From NCBI GenBank assembly GCA_963741625.1, contig CAVUIT010000012.1, forward strand, positions 682,001 to 746,000: a stretch of DNA of 64,000 bases, written 5' to 3'. The notes beneath the pieces are model-generated. The model saw only the letters and a program-made list of their open reading frames with translations, searched no databases and was not told where the DNA came from. Below, piece by piece: positions 28,369 through 36,800 of the stretch (position 1 is its first letter; the number at the start of each line of letters is the position of its first letter). Made by a program: the position numbers and the translations under genes. Source of the DNA: CAWBBA01 sp963741625. Its GTDB lineage: Bacteria; Desulfobacterota; Desulfomonilia; Desulfomonilales; Desulfomonilaceae.

Positions 28369-29109
28369 TCATGCTCTCCTACCGAGAAAAAATAGTGGGT
28401 TACGGGGCTTGGAACGCGATCGGACTTCAAAGTATAGAGACGGCGTCTCAACCCTTCCAGAGGTGCCCACGGTTCCTATGATCTCGCCCCTCTTAACCGA
28501 TTGGTCATTGGCCACCCGGATTTCCTTCAGATGAGCATAAACAGTGACGAGCCGGTTGGCATGCTCCATCAAGACTACTTTGCCATAGCCTGGAATTGTT
28601 CCTACGTGACCAACCCGCCCGTCAGCCGCGGCAGTAACCCGCGTCCCCTCTTTGGCCTGAATACCAATGCCGTTGTATTGGATTCCGCCTCTCACCCCGT
28701 ATTCGGAAATGATCTTTCCTTCCACGGGCCACGCAAGGCTTCCTCCGAAGTCTTGCACGCGCAATTCTTCGGTCGGTGGCTTCTGCCTCACTGCGACGGG
28801 TCTTTGTTGGGACGCGCCCGGAACGAAAACCTTGGTGTCGGCCTTAATAGAATATGGAGGCCTCAAGTTATTTACCTCAGCGAGGTGTTGGAGGTCAACG
28901 TCATAGGCTTTGGCAATGTCGGACAAGCTTTCATTGCGTTCCACGTTGTGATAAACGCCTGCGATGGGATTATTCGGCTTCAGTTGAGGGAGTCTCAGAG
29001 TCGCCGGAACACCGGAGCTGTAATGGGGGCAACCCAACGCAAAAGTCACAAGAACGAAGATTGACGTGAAGCCAATGCTACGCGCTGAACATGTTCGGAT
29101 ATCAAACAC
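28369..29109 (-). CDS. NlpD-like LysM/M23 lipoprotein with altered catalytic residues
   Basis: 246 residues. A signal peptide with lipobox FALGC marks it as an outer-membrane or inner-membrane lipoprotein. A LysM peptidoglycan-binding domain follows (residues about 54-97) and a C-terminal M23/LytM domain (about 120-246). The Zn ligands of active M23 enzymes are not kept: the HxGID motif reads NGIGI and the final LHFE reads LYFE, while YAHL remains. NlpD and EnvC lack ligands likewise and act as activators of division amidases, so that role is likely. Pcm lies upstream on the same strand, as in the common pcm-nlpD pair. Confidence 0.85.
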   Translation of the reverse strand: MFDIRTCSARSIGFTSIFVLVTFALGCPHYSSGVPATLRLPQLKPNNPIAGVYHNVERNESLSDIAKAYDVDLQHLAEVNNLRPPYSIKADTKVFVPGASQQRPVAVRQKPPTEELRVQDFGGSLAWPVEGKIISEYGVRGGIQYNGIGIQAKEGTRVTAAADGRVGHVGTIPGYGKVVLMEHANRLVTVYAHLKEIRVANDQSVKRGEIIGTVGTSGRVETPSLYFEVRSRSKPRNPLFFLGRRA

Positions 29110-29150
29110 CCTGGTATTTCAGTCCCCATCTTAAAGTTTTCAACATTGGC

Positions 29151-29317
29151 TCACCGCGGAGAGCACGGAGAACGCGGAGGCAAATTCTCTTTCAAGTTGT
29201 TTACACGACGACGTATTCCGCGTCTGAACTCTGTAACATTGAAGTTCAAGAGTAAAGTTCCCATGGCATTGTTCGAGTTTGTGGTTATCTCTGCGATTTC
29301 CGCGCACTCTGCGGTGA
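29151..29317. mobile_element. MITE-like element with terminal inverted repeats
   Basis: The left end TCACCGCGGAGAGCACGGAG and the right end GCGCACTCTGCGGTGA are imperfect inverted repeats of about 30 bp, enclosing some 110 bases without coding signal. It lies between pcm and the NlpD-like gene. A fragment of the same end is near 5763. No transposase is present, so it would need one in trans. Confidence 0.6.
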
Positions 29318-29358
29318 AGCACAAAAGAAGGTGTTTCCCTGACGTACGGTTTTCGTTT

Positions 29359-30005
29359 TCAGAACCTGGTCCATCCGAACTTGCCTACAAGGTCCACGAA
29401 ACGGCAGCCCGTGTGGCTCTCGACAATTGTGCCTTCTTTTGTCCTAATGACCAACTTGAGCACCTGGGAAAAACGGTCGCCTACCGGAATTACCAATCTG
29501 CCTCCTTCTACAAGTTGCTCAACCAGTGTATGGGGATATTAGGGGCTCCCGCAGTGACGATAATTCCGTCATAAGGGGCATGGTCCGGCCAGCCTTGAGT
29601 CCCGTCCCCTACGATGAAACTGATATTCGCATAACCGCAACTTTCAACGGCCTTTCGGGCCCTTTCCGATAGGCCCTCAAGCCTCTCCATGGTGTACACC
29701 CACCGACATAGCCTGGTGAGCACTGCGGCCTGGTATCCTGAACCCGTGCCGATCTCCAGTACTCTCTCCTCTCCGTCCAGATGCAAAAGCTCCGTCATTA
29801 CTGCAACCATATAGGGTTGACTAATTGTCTGGCCTTCACCGATCGGCAAAGGGCTATCGTCATAGGCCTCATTCCACAGGCCTTCATCTACGAAAAAATG
29901 GCGCGGGACCTCTTCCATTGCAGCCAGGACACGGGAATCTCGGACTCCTCGGCCAACAAGTTGCCGCTGAACCATCGTCTTTCTGGCTGTGGAATAGTCT
30001 TTCAT
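29359..30005 (-). CDS. pcm: Protein-L-isoaspartate O-methyltransferase, 3' frameshifted
   Basis: Repairs isoaspartyl residues in aged proteins by S-adenosylmethionine-dependent methylation. Seen: MVQRQLVGRGVRDSRVL, RHFFV, the SxPYMVAVMTELL region and the SAM motif VLEIGTGSGYQAAVL. The first frame ends at 29508 in HWLSNL, but the sequence VEQLVEGGRLVIPVGDRFSQ continues in another frame, and GKFGWTRF ends the protein at 29359, as in intact Pcm. One base seems to be missing near 29535 (a -1 event, unlike the others). Corrected length is about 215 residues, normal. It stands upstream of the NlpD-like gene. Confidence 0.88.
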
Positions 30006-30098
30006 AAGACGCCCAATTTCATTCCGGCTCCGTTGGTAAGCGGAACACCTAAGCTCTCAGCAGCATTCGGCTCATGCCGCTCCTATTGCCCGACACGC

Positions 30099-30623
30099 TC
30101 ACTGTGAACCAGGTTGGTAAACCGCTGCCGGTGGAAGCGGCTGCACGGGGCCCTGGCTGTCGCGGAAAGAAGGCCCCCCCTGTACTTCAGACTGTGCCGG
30201 ACCCCCATGGGTTGCAGGCGTTTGTGGGAAAAAGTTGCCGTCCATAAAATTGGCTGCGCGGTCTATGAGACTCGAAGGGAGGCTAAAGAGCCAGTCAACG
30301 GTGCCCGAAAGAAACTCCCCCGCGGAAGTCCCATTATAGTAAGGGTTGTGATAAGGGGGGTACTGATAGGGGGGCGTAGCGTCGCGGCCCGTTCCTGGAT
30401 CCTGAGGAATCGGTTGTGCCTGATACCTGCTTGGGGACTGAGGTAGGCCCCCGTAACCTGGCGGCGTTGCAACGTAAGACTGGTCCCCGGGGAGAGCCCC
30501 TTGTGGTAGAGGCGAGATTCCCGGCTGTACACTTTGAGGTTGACCTTGCCAACTCTGGCCCAGCGCGACAGATACCGTCATCAGGACCACTATCGAGACA
30601 CCGAGGACGCGGTAGATTGCCAT
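30099..30623 (-). CDS. Secreted Pro/Gln/Gly-rich protein
   Basis: 174 residues. A signal peptide (YRVLGVSIVVLMTVSVALG) leads a low-complexity mature part rich in Pro, Gln, Gly and Tyr (QPQSVQPGISPLPQG, YQYPPYHNPYY) with one short amphipathic piece (GTVDWLFSLPSSLIDRAANF) near the middle. No enzyme domain is visible. ATG 30623 is chosen since GGGGAG lies seven bases upstream. Its leader is AT-rich, like those of the two Cys-rich secreted proteins. Function unknown; a surface or matrix protein is a guess. Confidence 0.65.
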   Translation of the reverse strand: MAIYRVLGVSIVVLMTVSVALGQSWQGQPQSVQPGISPLPQGALPGDQSYVATPPGYGGLPQSPSRYQAQPIPQDPGTGRDATPPYQYPPYHNPYYNGTSAGEFLSGTVDWLFSLPSSLIDRAANFMDGNFFPQTPATHGGPAQSEVQGGPSFRDSQGPVQPLPPAAVYQPGSQ

Positions 30624-31208
30624 GGTTTTTCTCCCCAACGGTATTATGGCAGTGACACTTAATCCGAAGCGGTAAGGATTTCAATCTTTTTCTGCTAAAA
30701 ACGAGATTCGGAAGCCAAAAGTCTTAACTTTGCTTGAAAATGAAGTTCCTTACGACTATTAATAATTTTTAATGCGGTTAAATGAGGTGCTTATCATCTT
30801 AAGCTCATTCACTGTAATGGGCCCCAAAAACAGGCACAATTATTTTCATGCTTTGCCCTGGTCATTGGCAATGTAGGCTTTGCTCCAAGAGTTCACCTGC
30901 CCCGGCTTGCCTCAAAAAAACAGATGATCCCCACGCCTGGGAAAAACTCCTTGTACATCAAATTATTCCCAACGCCGCGAATTTCCGTGAAAAAAAAGGT
31001 TGACAGCCGGCCGGAGAAGGTATATGTCTTCCCGTCCGCGCTAAGGCCCCTTTTCCGCTGCCGCATGGGGGTACCATGGTGACACGGCGATCGGTGCGGG
31101 CCCACGTATTTTTTGGCAATTAAGGAAAATCGCGGGGGATGCTCTTGCTTATGTGCATTCCAGTGATTATTTAACGTGGACGAAAGAAACTACCAAGGAG
31201 TCGCGATA
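30624..31208. other. Intergenic region with divergent leaders
   Basis: The left half (30640-30830) is AT-rich and probably holds the promoter of the minus-strand secreted-protein gene. Near 31000 a TTGACA is followed by TATATG with 15 bases between (a weak match), on the plus strand toward the DksA-type gene. No gene is seen. Confidence 0.35.
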
Positions 31209-31841
31209 ATGTGGATGACCCGTGAAGAAATAGCGGCTGCAATGGGCATTGTCCCTAACAGCGTTAGGGGAAAGGTCCAGAAGGGCCAAATTGAGAGAAA
31301 GTTGGAGGGAGGAAAGAATTATTACCGAATGGCGGATTCAGGAGCATCAGAGCGGAAGGAAGCTAGACCCGCGCTTCCTGAGCCTCCTCCTACGACGGCG
31401 AGGCCCGTTCAAGAAGTAAAAAAGTCCAGACCGGAGGCGCCAGGCGCGTTCAACCCCAAACAGGTCCTCCTGGATCAACTGGTGTCTATTAAAGTGGGGC
31501 GAAGCATCGATGCCATCGAGAAAGGTGACGAAATAGATCTGGCTACGGGCGAGATTTCCAGAGAGCTTGATGCGAAGATCTCAATGCGACAGCACAAGCA
31601 ATTGAAAGAAATAGAGGAAGCTCTGGAGCGAATCAAGCATGGTGAATACGGTATCTGCGAAGAATGCGGCGAACCCATTCCTGAACAGCGGCTTCGCCTG
31701 TTCCCCTCGGCCAGACTGTGCGTACGGTGCCAGGAAGAGGCTGATTACTATGAAAAGATGAAGGATACCCAGGGAATTCGAGGTGGGACCTGGAGAGAAG
31801 AAAGTACCGACGCTGGTTATGCAAAGTCGTTTGAAGATTAA
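31209..31841 (+). CDS. HTH plus DksA/TraR-type zinc-finger regulator
   Basis: 210 residues. The N-terminus (TREEIAAAMGIVPNSVRGKV) looks like a helix-turn-helix. A Pro-rich linker (residues about 50-85) leads to a DksA/TraR module: a long coiled helix pair and the C4 zinc finger CEECGEPIPE...CVRC. DksA-type proteins reach into the RNA polymerase secondary channel and change promoter choice with ppGpp. In classic DksA the coiled-coil tip carries two Asp residues; here an ATGEIS stretch sits at about that place, so function may differ. ATG 31209 has AAGGAG eight bases upstream. Fusion with an HTH is unusual. Confidence 0.8.
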   Translation: MWMTREEIAAAMGIVPNSVRGKVQKGQIERKLEGGKNYYRMADSGASERKEARPALPEPPPTTARPVQEVKKSRPEAPGAFNPKQVLLDQLVSIKVGRSIDAIEKGDEIDLATGEISRELDAKISMRQHKQLKEIEEALERIKHGEYGICEECGEPIPEQRLRLFPSARLCVRCQEEADYYEKMKDTQGIRGGTWREESTDAGYAKSFED

Positions 31842-32194
31842 GGCTCGCGGTACGCGGCCCCCGCGCCGAAGTACCGCATTTGGATAATCACGCTCTCGCC
31901 ATCGATGGCGCTTCCGAATCTCCCTTCACCAGTCAGAACTCAACTAGTTGATAAAAGGGCCTCGAAAGAGGCCCTACGGTTTTTTACGCTCGTGCAGGCT
32001 TGTAGCACTGCCTACAAGAATCTTTTCTCAGCAAGCTGCGAGGTGTCCCGCGTACCGCGGGATTCATCCGTGCGCGGACGAGCCCCGTTATGCGCGGCAC
32101 ACGTCCATGCACCAATGTTGCAAGTATTTTCTACCTTCTTCGCCGCGCTTCACACCATGCTAGTTGACCTAATTTGCCCGGTAAGCGCCGAAAT
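31842..32194. repeat. Intergenic region with dispersed repeat
   Basis: No gene is seen. The unit CCGCGGGATTCATCCGTG (near 32056) is shared with the region around 9632. The AAAAGGGCCTCGAAAGAGGCCCTACGGTTTTTT hairpin near 31955-31985 (arms GGGCCTC and GAGGCCC followed by a T-run) has the form of a plus-strand terminator for the DksA-type gene. Confidence 0.5.
31962..31986 (+). terminator. Rho-independent terminator of the DksA-type gene
   Basis: Arms GGGCCTC and GAGGCCC flank a GAAA loop and are followed shortly by TTTTTT. It lies about 120 bases after the gene's stop codon and reads in the same direction. Confidence 0.6.
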
Positions 32195-32380
32195 TCAGTG
32201 GCATATACGGTAACCCTGCTCTTCCAGTTCACAAATAAGCTCAAGACCTTCTTTTTCAGTCTCAACGGGGATCCACAGTCCGAAGCCGGTCACAAACAGT
32301 TTTCCGTCATCGTTGTGAATCCTTAGAGGGCCGCTGGATACCCCGGCCGATTCTCCGGTTTTCTTGATTTTGCTCTCCAT
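32195..32380 (-). CDS. Small hypothetical protein
   Basis: 61 residues, without a signal peptide or membrane segment. The middle is strand-like (GKLFVTGFGLWIPVETE) and the end helical (EGLELICELEEQGYRICH). No family was recognised. The composition is that of a real folded small protein, and no competing gene lies on the other strand. Ribosome site weak. Confidence 0.45.
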   Translation of the reverse strand: MESKIKKTGESAGVSSGPLRIHNDDGKLFVTGFGLWIPVETEKEGLELICELEEQGYRICH

Positions 32381-32621
32381 TTGTCACCCGCGCTCATGAA
32401 AGCACTGCTTCCAATTGATTCGTTTCGTATAGCCATCCACATAATGGCCTACTGGATAGCACCAGCGGGCATGTAATTACGCATTCACATCAACAAAACG
32501 GGCATGAAGTTAAGTCCTTGACACATGTAAGACTTTCTTGATACGGTTTTGTGCCGTCTATGCCTGTGCTTATCAGCCAAGGGAGGAGGGCGGGACCTTG
32601 TGGTAAGCGGTCCCCGAAAAC

Positions 32622-33641
32622 ATGAGATCGCCTTCACGGACGCATGGGTTCTTGGGACAGTTCCACGACAAGGCTTTACCCGATGGGGCCGAGAGACGTA
32701 TTGCCTTTTCTCGCCGTGAGTTCATGGGGCTCGGGACTGCTTGGCTCATGGCTTCTGCTTTGTTTGCCCCGTCCATCTCGTGCGCCGGCCTGCTACCTCC
32801 CCATCGGATCGAATCTTCCAACGATGATCCCCAATGGCCAATCGGTTCAAGTCCGTTACTTTGCGAAAATGATCATGCCCAAGCGCACTTGCAAAAGGCG
32901 AGCCCATTATTTCTTACCTTTGACGACGGACCCGTGCGCTGCACCGGGTCAATTCTAGATTATCTGAGCCAGACAGGCCAGAGAGCCACTTTTTTTGTTA
33001 TCGGCCGCAACCTGCGGAGCCCATCTCTGCGCAAACTTGCGATCAGGGCACTGGAAGATGGGCATGATCTTGGAAATCATTCTTATACTCACACCTCGTT
33101 TTCGACCCTCTCTCCGAATCGCATCGAACAAGAAATAGCAAAAACCCATAGGTGCATCGAGGAAGTAGCGCGGGACGCGGGAATGAGCAAAAGGGTGAGA
33201 AGCCTTTTCTTCAGGTTTCCCTTCGGACATACCGGGCGTCCATCCGTTTATGCCGCGGCAATGGAGACCCTTCACAATTTGGGTTACCATGTCGCGTGGT
33301 GGGATCTGGACACCAGTGATTGGCGCATGCAGACAGCATCTTATACAGGATCTCAGGTGGTAGCCTCCCTGCGGACAGTGAGACCCCGTGACGTGGTATT
33401 GTTGCATGAAAGGGAGCTGACAGCCAGGATACTGCCTTCGCTTCTGGAAGTTTTGAAGTCCAGGAATCTGGTTTCAGCAACCATGTCCGCCTATGACTCG
33501 CGGTGGTCAAGAACGTTGGAAGTTGGCACGCACCAATCGGCAATAAGCCAGGAGAGTCTTTTGATTGGAATTAGAGGGCAGTTTTATTACAACGGCTTCT
33601 TGTTAGTAGTGGTTCTCGAAAGTTTTGAACGCTTCAAGTAG
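32622..33641 (+). CDS. Polysaccharide deacetylase (NodB homology), Tat-exported
   Basis: 339 residues. A twin-arginine signal (FSRREFMGLGTAWLMAS, from residue about 29) directs export by the Tat system; a TatA gene lies at 39708. The NodB domain begins near residue 95 with TFDDGP and holds the metal motif HSYTH and RFPFG; WWDLDTSDW and VVLLHE follow as in chitin and peptidoglycan deacetylases. It removes N-acetyl groups from a surface or cell-wall polysaccharide; the substrate is unknown. ATG 32622 is the first start after an in-frame stop, leaving an unusually long basic stretch before the Tat motif. The C-terminal 40 residues are unassigned. Confidence 0.85.
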   Translation: MRSPSRTHGFLGQFHDKALPDGAERRIAFSRREFMGLGTAWLMASALFAPSISCAGLLPPHRIESSNDDPQWPIGSSPLLCENDHAQAHLQKASPLFLTFDDGPVRCTGSILDYLSQTGQRATFFVIGRNLRSPSLRKLAIRALEDGHDLGNHSYTHTSFSTLSPNRIEQEIAKTHRCIEEVARDAGMSKRVRSLFFRFPFGHTGRPSVYAAAMETLHNLGYHVAWWDLDTSDWRMQTASYTGSQVVASLRTVRPRDVVLLHERELTARILPSLLEVLKSRNLVSATMSAYDSRWSRTLEVGTHQSAISQESLLIGIRGQFYYNGFLLVVVLESFERFK

Positions 33642-33654
33642 CGGTATCGCAAAG

Positions 33655-33760
33655 AATCGGTAGGCCCGGCGTCCCTGCCGGGCGGAACCTGATGATTTAT
33701 TTGGGCATTACCCACCGGCACGGAGGCCGGTGGCTACCAATTTCTAGGAATCGCTCTTCA
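33655..33760. repeat. Intergenic palindromic repeats upstream of the macroglobulin gene
   Basis: GGCCCGGCGTCCCTGCCGGGC (near 33663) and CCACCGGCACGGAGGCCGGTGG (near 33711) are two hairpin units in a row, the first related to the unit at 5848. They fill the gap between two plus-strand genes. Confidence 0.5.
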
Positions 33761-33870
33761 CAATTCGTGATTACTTTTGAAAACCGCTATAGTAGTGGCG
33801 TATGAGCCTTCGGTGCTTCCCGCACCTTTGACGGACTGAGGTCCCCTCGTGTGGATAAGGAGTTATGGCA

Positions 33871-36800
33871 ATGAAGAGTAGCTTTCAGGGCAGGCTGTTA
33901 ATGGTTTTGGTCTCACTGCTGATCGTTGCGGGTGCATCGGCTTTGGCTCTTGCCGACGACCTGACTGTTCACGCGCGGCGTGATGCTTATTCGCCGGGAG
34001 ACCCTTCCGGCAGGTGGAGCGTTACCCTCAGGTTCAACAATCCGGTCTTCCCTTCGAATCTGGCCGCGGCAATCAAAGTGACGACTGACGAGGCCGAAGA
34101 GAAATTCGAGATTCAAACCCCCAGAGACCAGGAGAAGGCTACAGCCCCTGCACGGGAGTTCAGGCTCGTGCCCACCCGGATTTCCGAACGACCGACTTCC
34201 GTAAAAATTGCGATCAACAAGGGGCTCTCGGACGTCTCGGGCAGGCGGCTTCTTGCTCAGGATTTTGCGTACCAGTTCTTGTCCATTGAAACGATATCCG
34301 TGACCAACGTAGGCACCTTTTATCGATCCAAGACCGATAAGGGACTGAATTTTTCCTTAACGGGAAACGTCTCGGAAAGCGACCTCGTGGCCGCGCTGAA
34401 AATCACCCCCAGCGTGGCTGGGCTGAGTGTTATCAAGACCGGTGGCTGGGGTTGCCGCGTCACAGGGAACTTCGAGTACGACCGTGAGTATCTATTGGAA
34501 ATCTCTCCTGCAAGAGTCAACAACGGCCGTGCGATGCTTACAGCGGGAGAATTCCGGTTCAAGGGTCCGGGCATCAAGCCGGAGGTTTACCTGAAGACGG
34601 AACGTTCCGTTGTGGAACTTCGTGGCCGGCAACTGTTCCCTGTAAATCTCGCCAATGTTAGCAAAGTTCGCTGTCAGTTGATCAAAGTCCCGCCGTACCT
34701 GGCGCCGGAAACAGCCGAAGCCCTTCGTAATAAGGTAGCCCTCAATCAACTGAAATTGAAGGATAAAACAGCGACCCTCAAGAATCTCGTTCGCACCGCC
34801 AAGATCAGCAACGTGTTCTCAGGTGAATACGCCGAGGATGCGGATGCGTTTTTTGCTCCGGAGGCACTGGACCACTCCTACGGCTATTCTGTTCCACTTT
34901 CTTTTAGAAAGAACCCTGAGAAGGGTGGGCTTTGGGTAGCAGTGTTTACCGACCCGGACGGAAATTTCAAAGGAAGAGCCAAAAAGCTTATTCAGATTAC
35001 GGACCTCTCGGTCAGTTACAAGATGTCCTCCAAGAGTCTGCTGCTGTGGGTGACCTCCATCAATACGGGACAGCCTCTTTCAGGAGTTGAGATCTATCTC
35101 TCCGACGCTGACGGTCACAGGTACATCGTGGGCAAGACGGATGACAACGGTCTGCTGTTCGTCAAAGACGGGCAGGAGTTCACGTCGCTGTCGGGTCTGC
35201 AAGCTACGGGAACTACGAAGAGACCTCTGGCCCTTACCAAATTGAAGTGGGCCGTCGCTGCTACCCCGTCGGATGCCTGCGGCATAGAATTGGAAACTCT
35301 TGCCTTAAAGCCGTTCTCTGTGACGCAGACAAAAAATCTGAAGGAGAAACCTGAGTCCCGAACCGGGTACATATTCACCGAACGCGGGGTGTATCGGCCG
35401 GGTGATACCGTGAATTTCAAGTTCGTATCGAGAGATTACAAGAACAATCGCATTGTTTCCCCGTCCGGTGAACTGGCCAAGGTGGATATTGAGGGGCCTA
35501 GAGGGGATGTTCTATACACCAAAGAACTCAAGCTAAGTGAGTTTGGAAGCTGTTACGACACATTTCAAGTTAGGAGTTTCTTCCCCGTTGGCACTTACAC
35601 CATAAAAGCGACTGCTGCGGGAGAGCATAAACAAGGTCTCTTCACGAAGAACTTCCTGGTCCAAGAGTACAAACGGCCACGCCACTATGTTTCGATGTCC
35701 ATCAAGAAGGGGGAGCGGGCCGCCTCAGAATATGTCGCTCTCAAGCGTGAAGACGCGTTCCTAACGGTCGATGTAAAGGGGCAGTATTACACTGGTGGGC
35801 CCGTTAAGCATGGGCGTATGCGGTGGAAGGCTACGCTAGTGCCCGTTGTCAACAAAGTTGAAGGTCTTGATGGCTATTTTTTTGGAAATGAGGACGACAA
35901 GACGCTATTCCTTGAATCCGGTGAATCAATGTTGGACAAGGACGGTAGTCTTCGTTTGACAATACCCTTGGACCCACGTTTGCTCACCGGCATCTACGGC
36001 ATAAATGTTTCGGCCACGGTACTGGATATTGACGGCGAGCCCGCCACCGAGGTGGAGACTTTTAATCCACGGCCCGGCGTGCTTGTAGGCATTTCCAATC
36101 ACCCGCGTCGGGTCCAAGCGGGCTATTCAGCGTCGCTAAAGCTCATAGTGGTGGATCAAAGCGGGAAGAAGATACCCTCGGGCAAAATCGAAGCCCAAAT
36201 AATGCAGAAGAAATACTTCTACACGCAAAAGCGGGATGATGCAGGCAATCTCAATCCCGTGTGGGAAGAAGGCTGGATGAAGACTCTGACTTCCCAGCAG
36301 CCCATTGTAAAGGGAGAAGCGGACTTTCAATTGGAACTGAACGACTCCGGTGATTATCTGGTCGGCTTTACGTATGAAGACAAGACCGGGCGATACACCA
36401 GCCAGACGCTCTTCAATGTCGGTTGGGAAGACTACGATCAGTGGGCAAGGAGAGAGGCGGAAAAGGACGTCCGTACGAGCAATGAGGTCCTTCTTTCCAT
36501 GACCAAGAAAGAATACCGGACAGGTGAATCGGTCCGGATTCAATTCCACGCTCCTCGGCCGGTCAAGAAGTGCCTGGTGACCATGGAGAAAGGAGGCGAG
36601 ATTCTTGACTACCGGGTAATTGATGTGAAGGGGAATGATGGAAGTTACCAGTTTGAGGCCACGGAAAAGTTCCAGCCCAATGTGTACGTCTCGGTAATGG
36701 CTGCAGCAGGAAGGGAAGGTTTCCCTGTTTATTCGAGCCAGGTAGATGCTGACATCCCCACTATCTATTACGGATATGCCGACGTCACCGTCAGAGGCGA

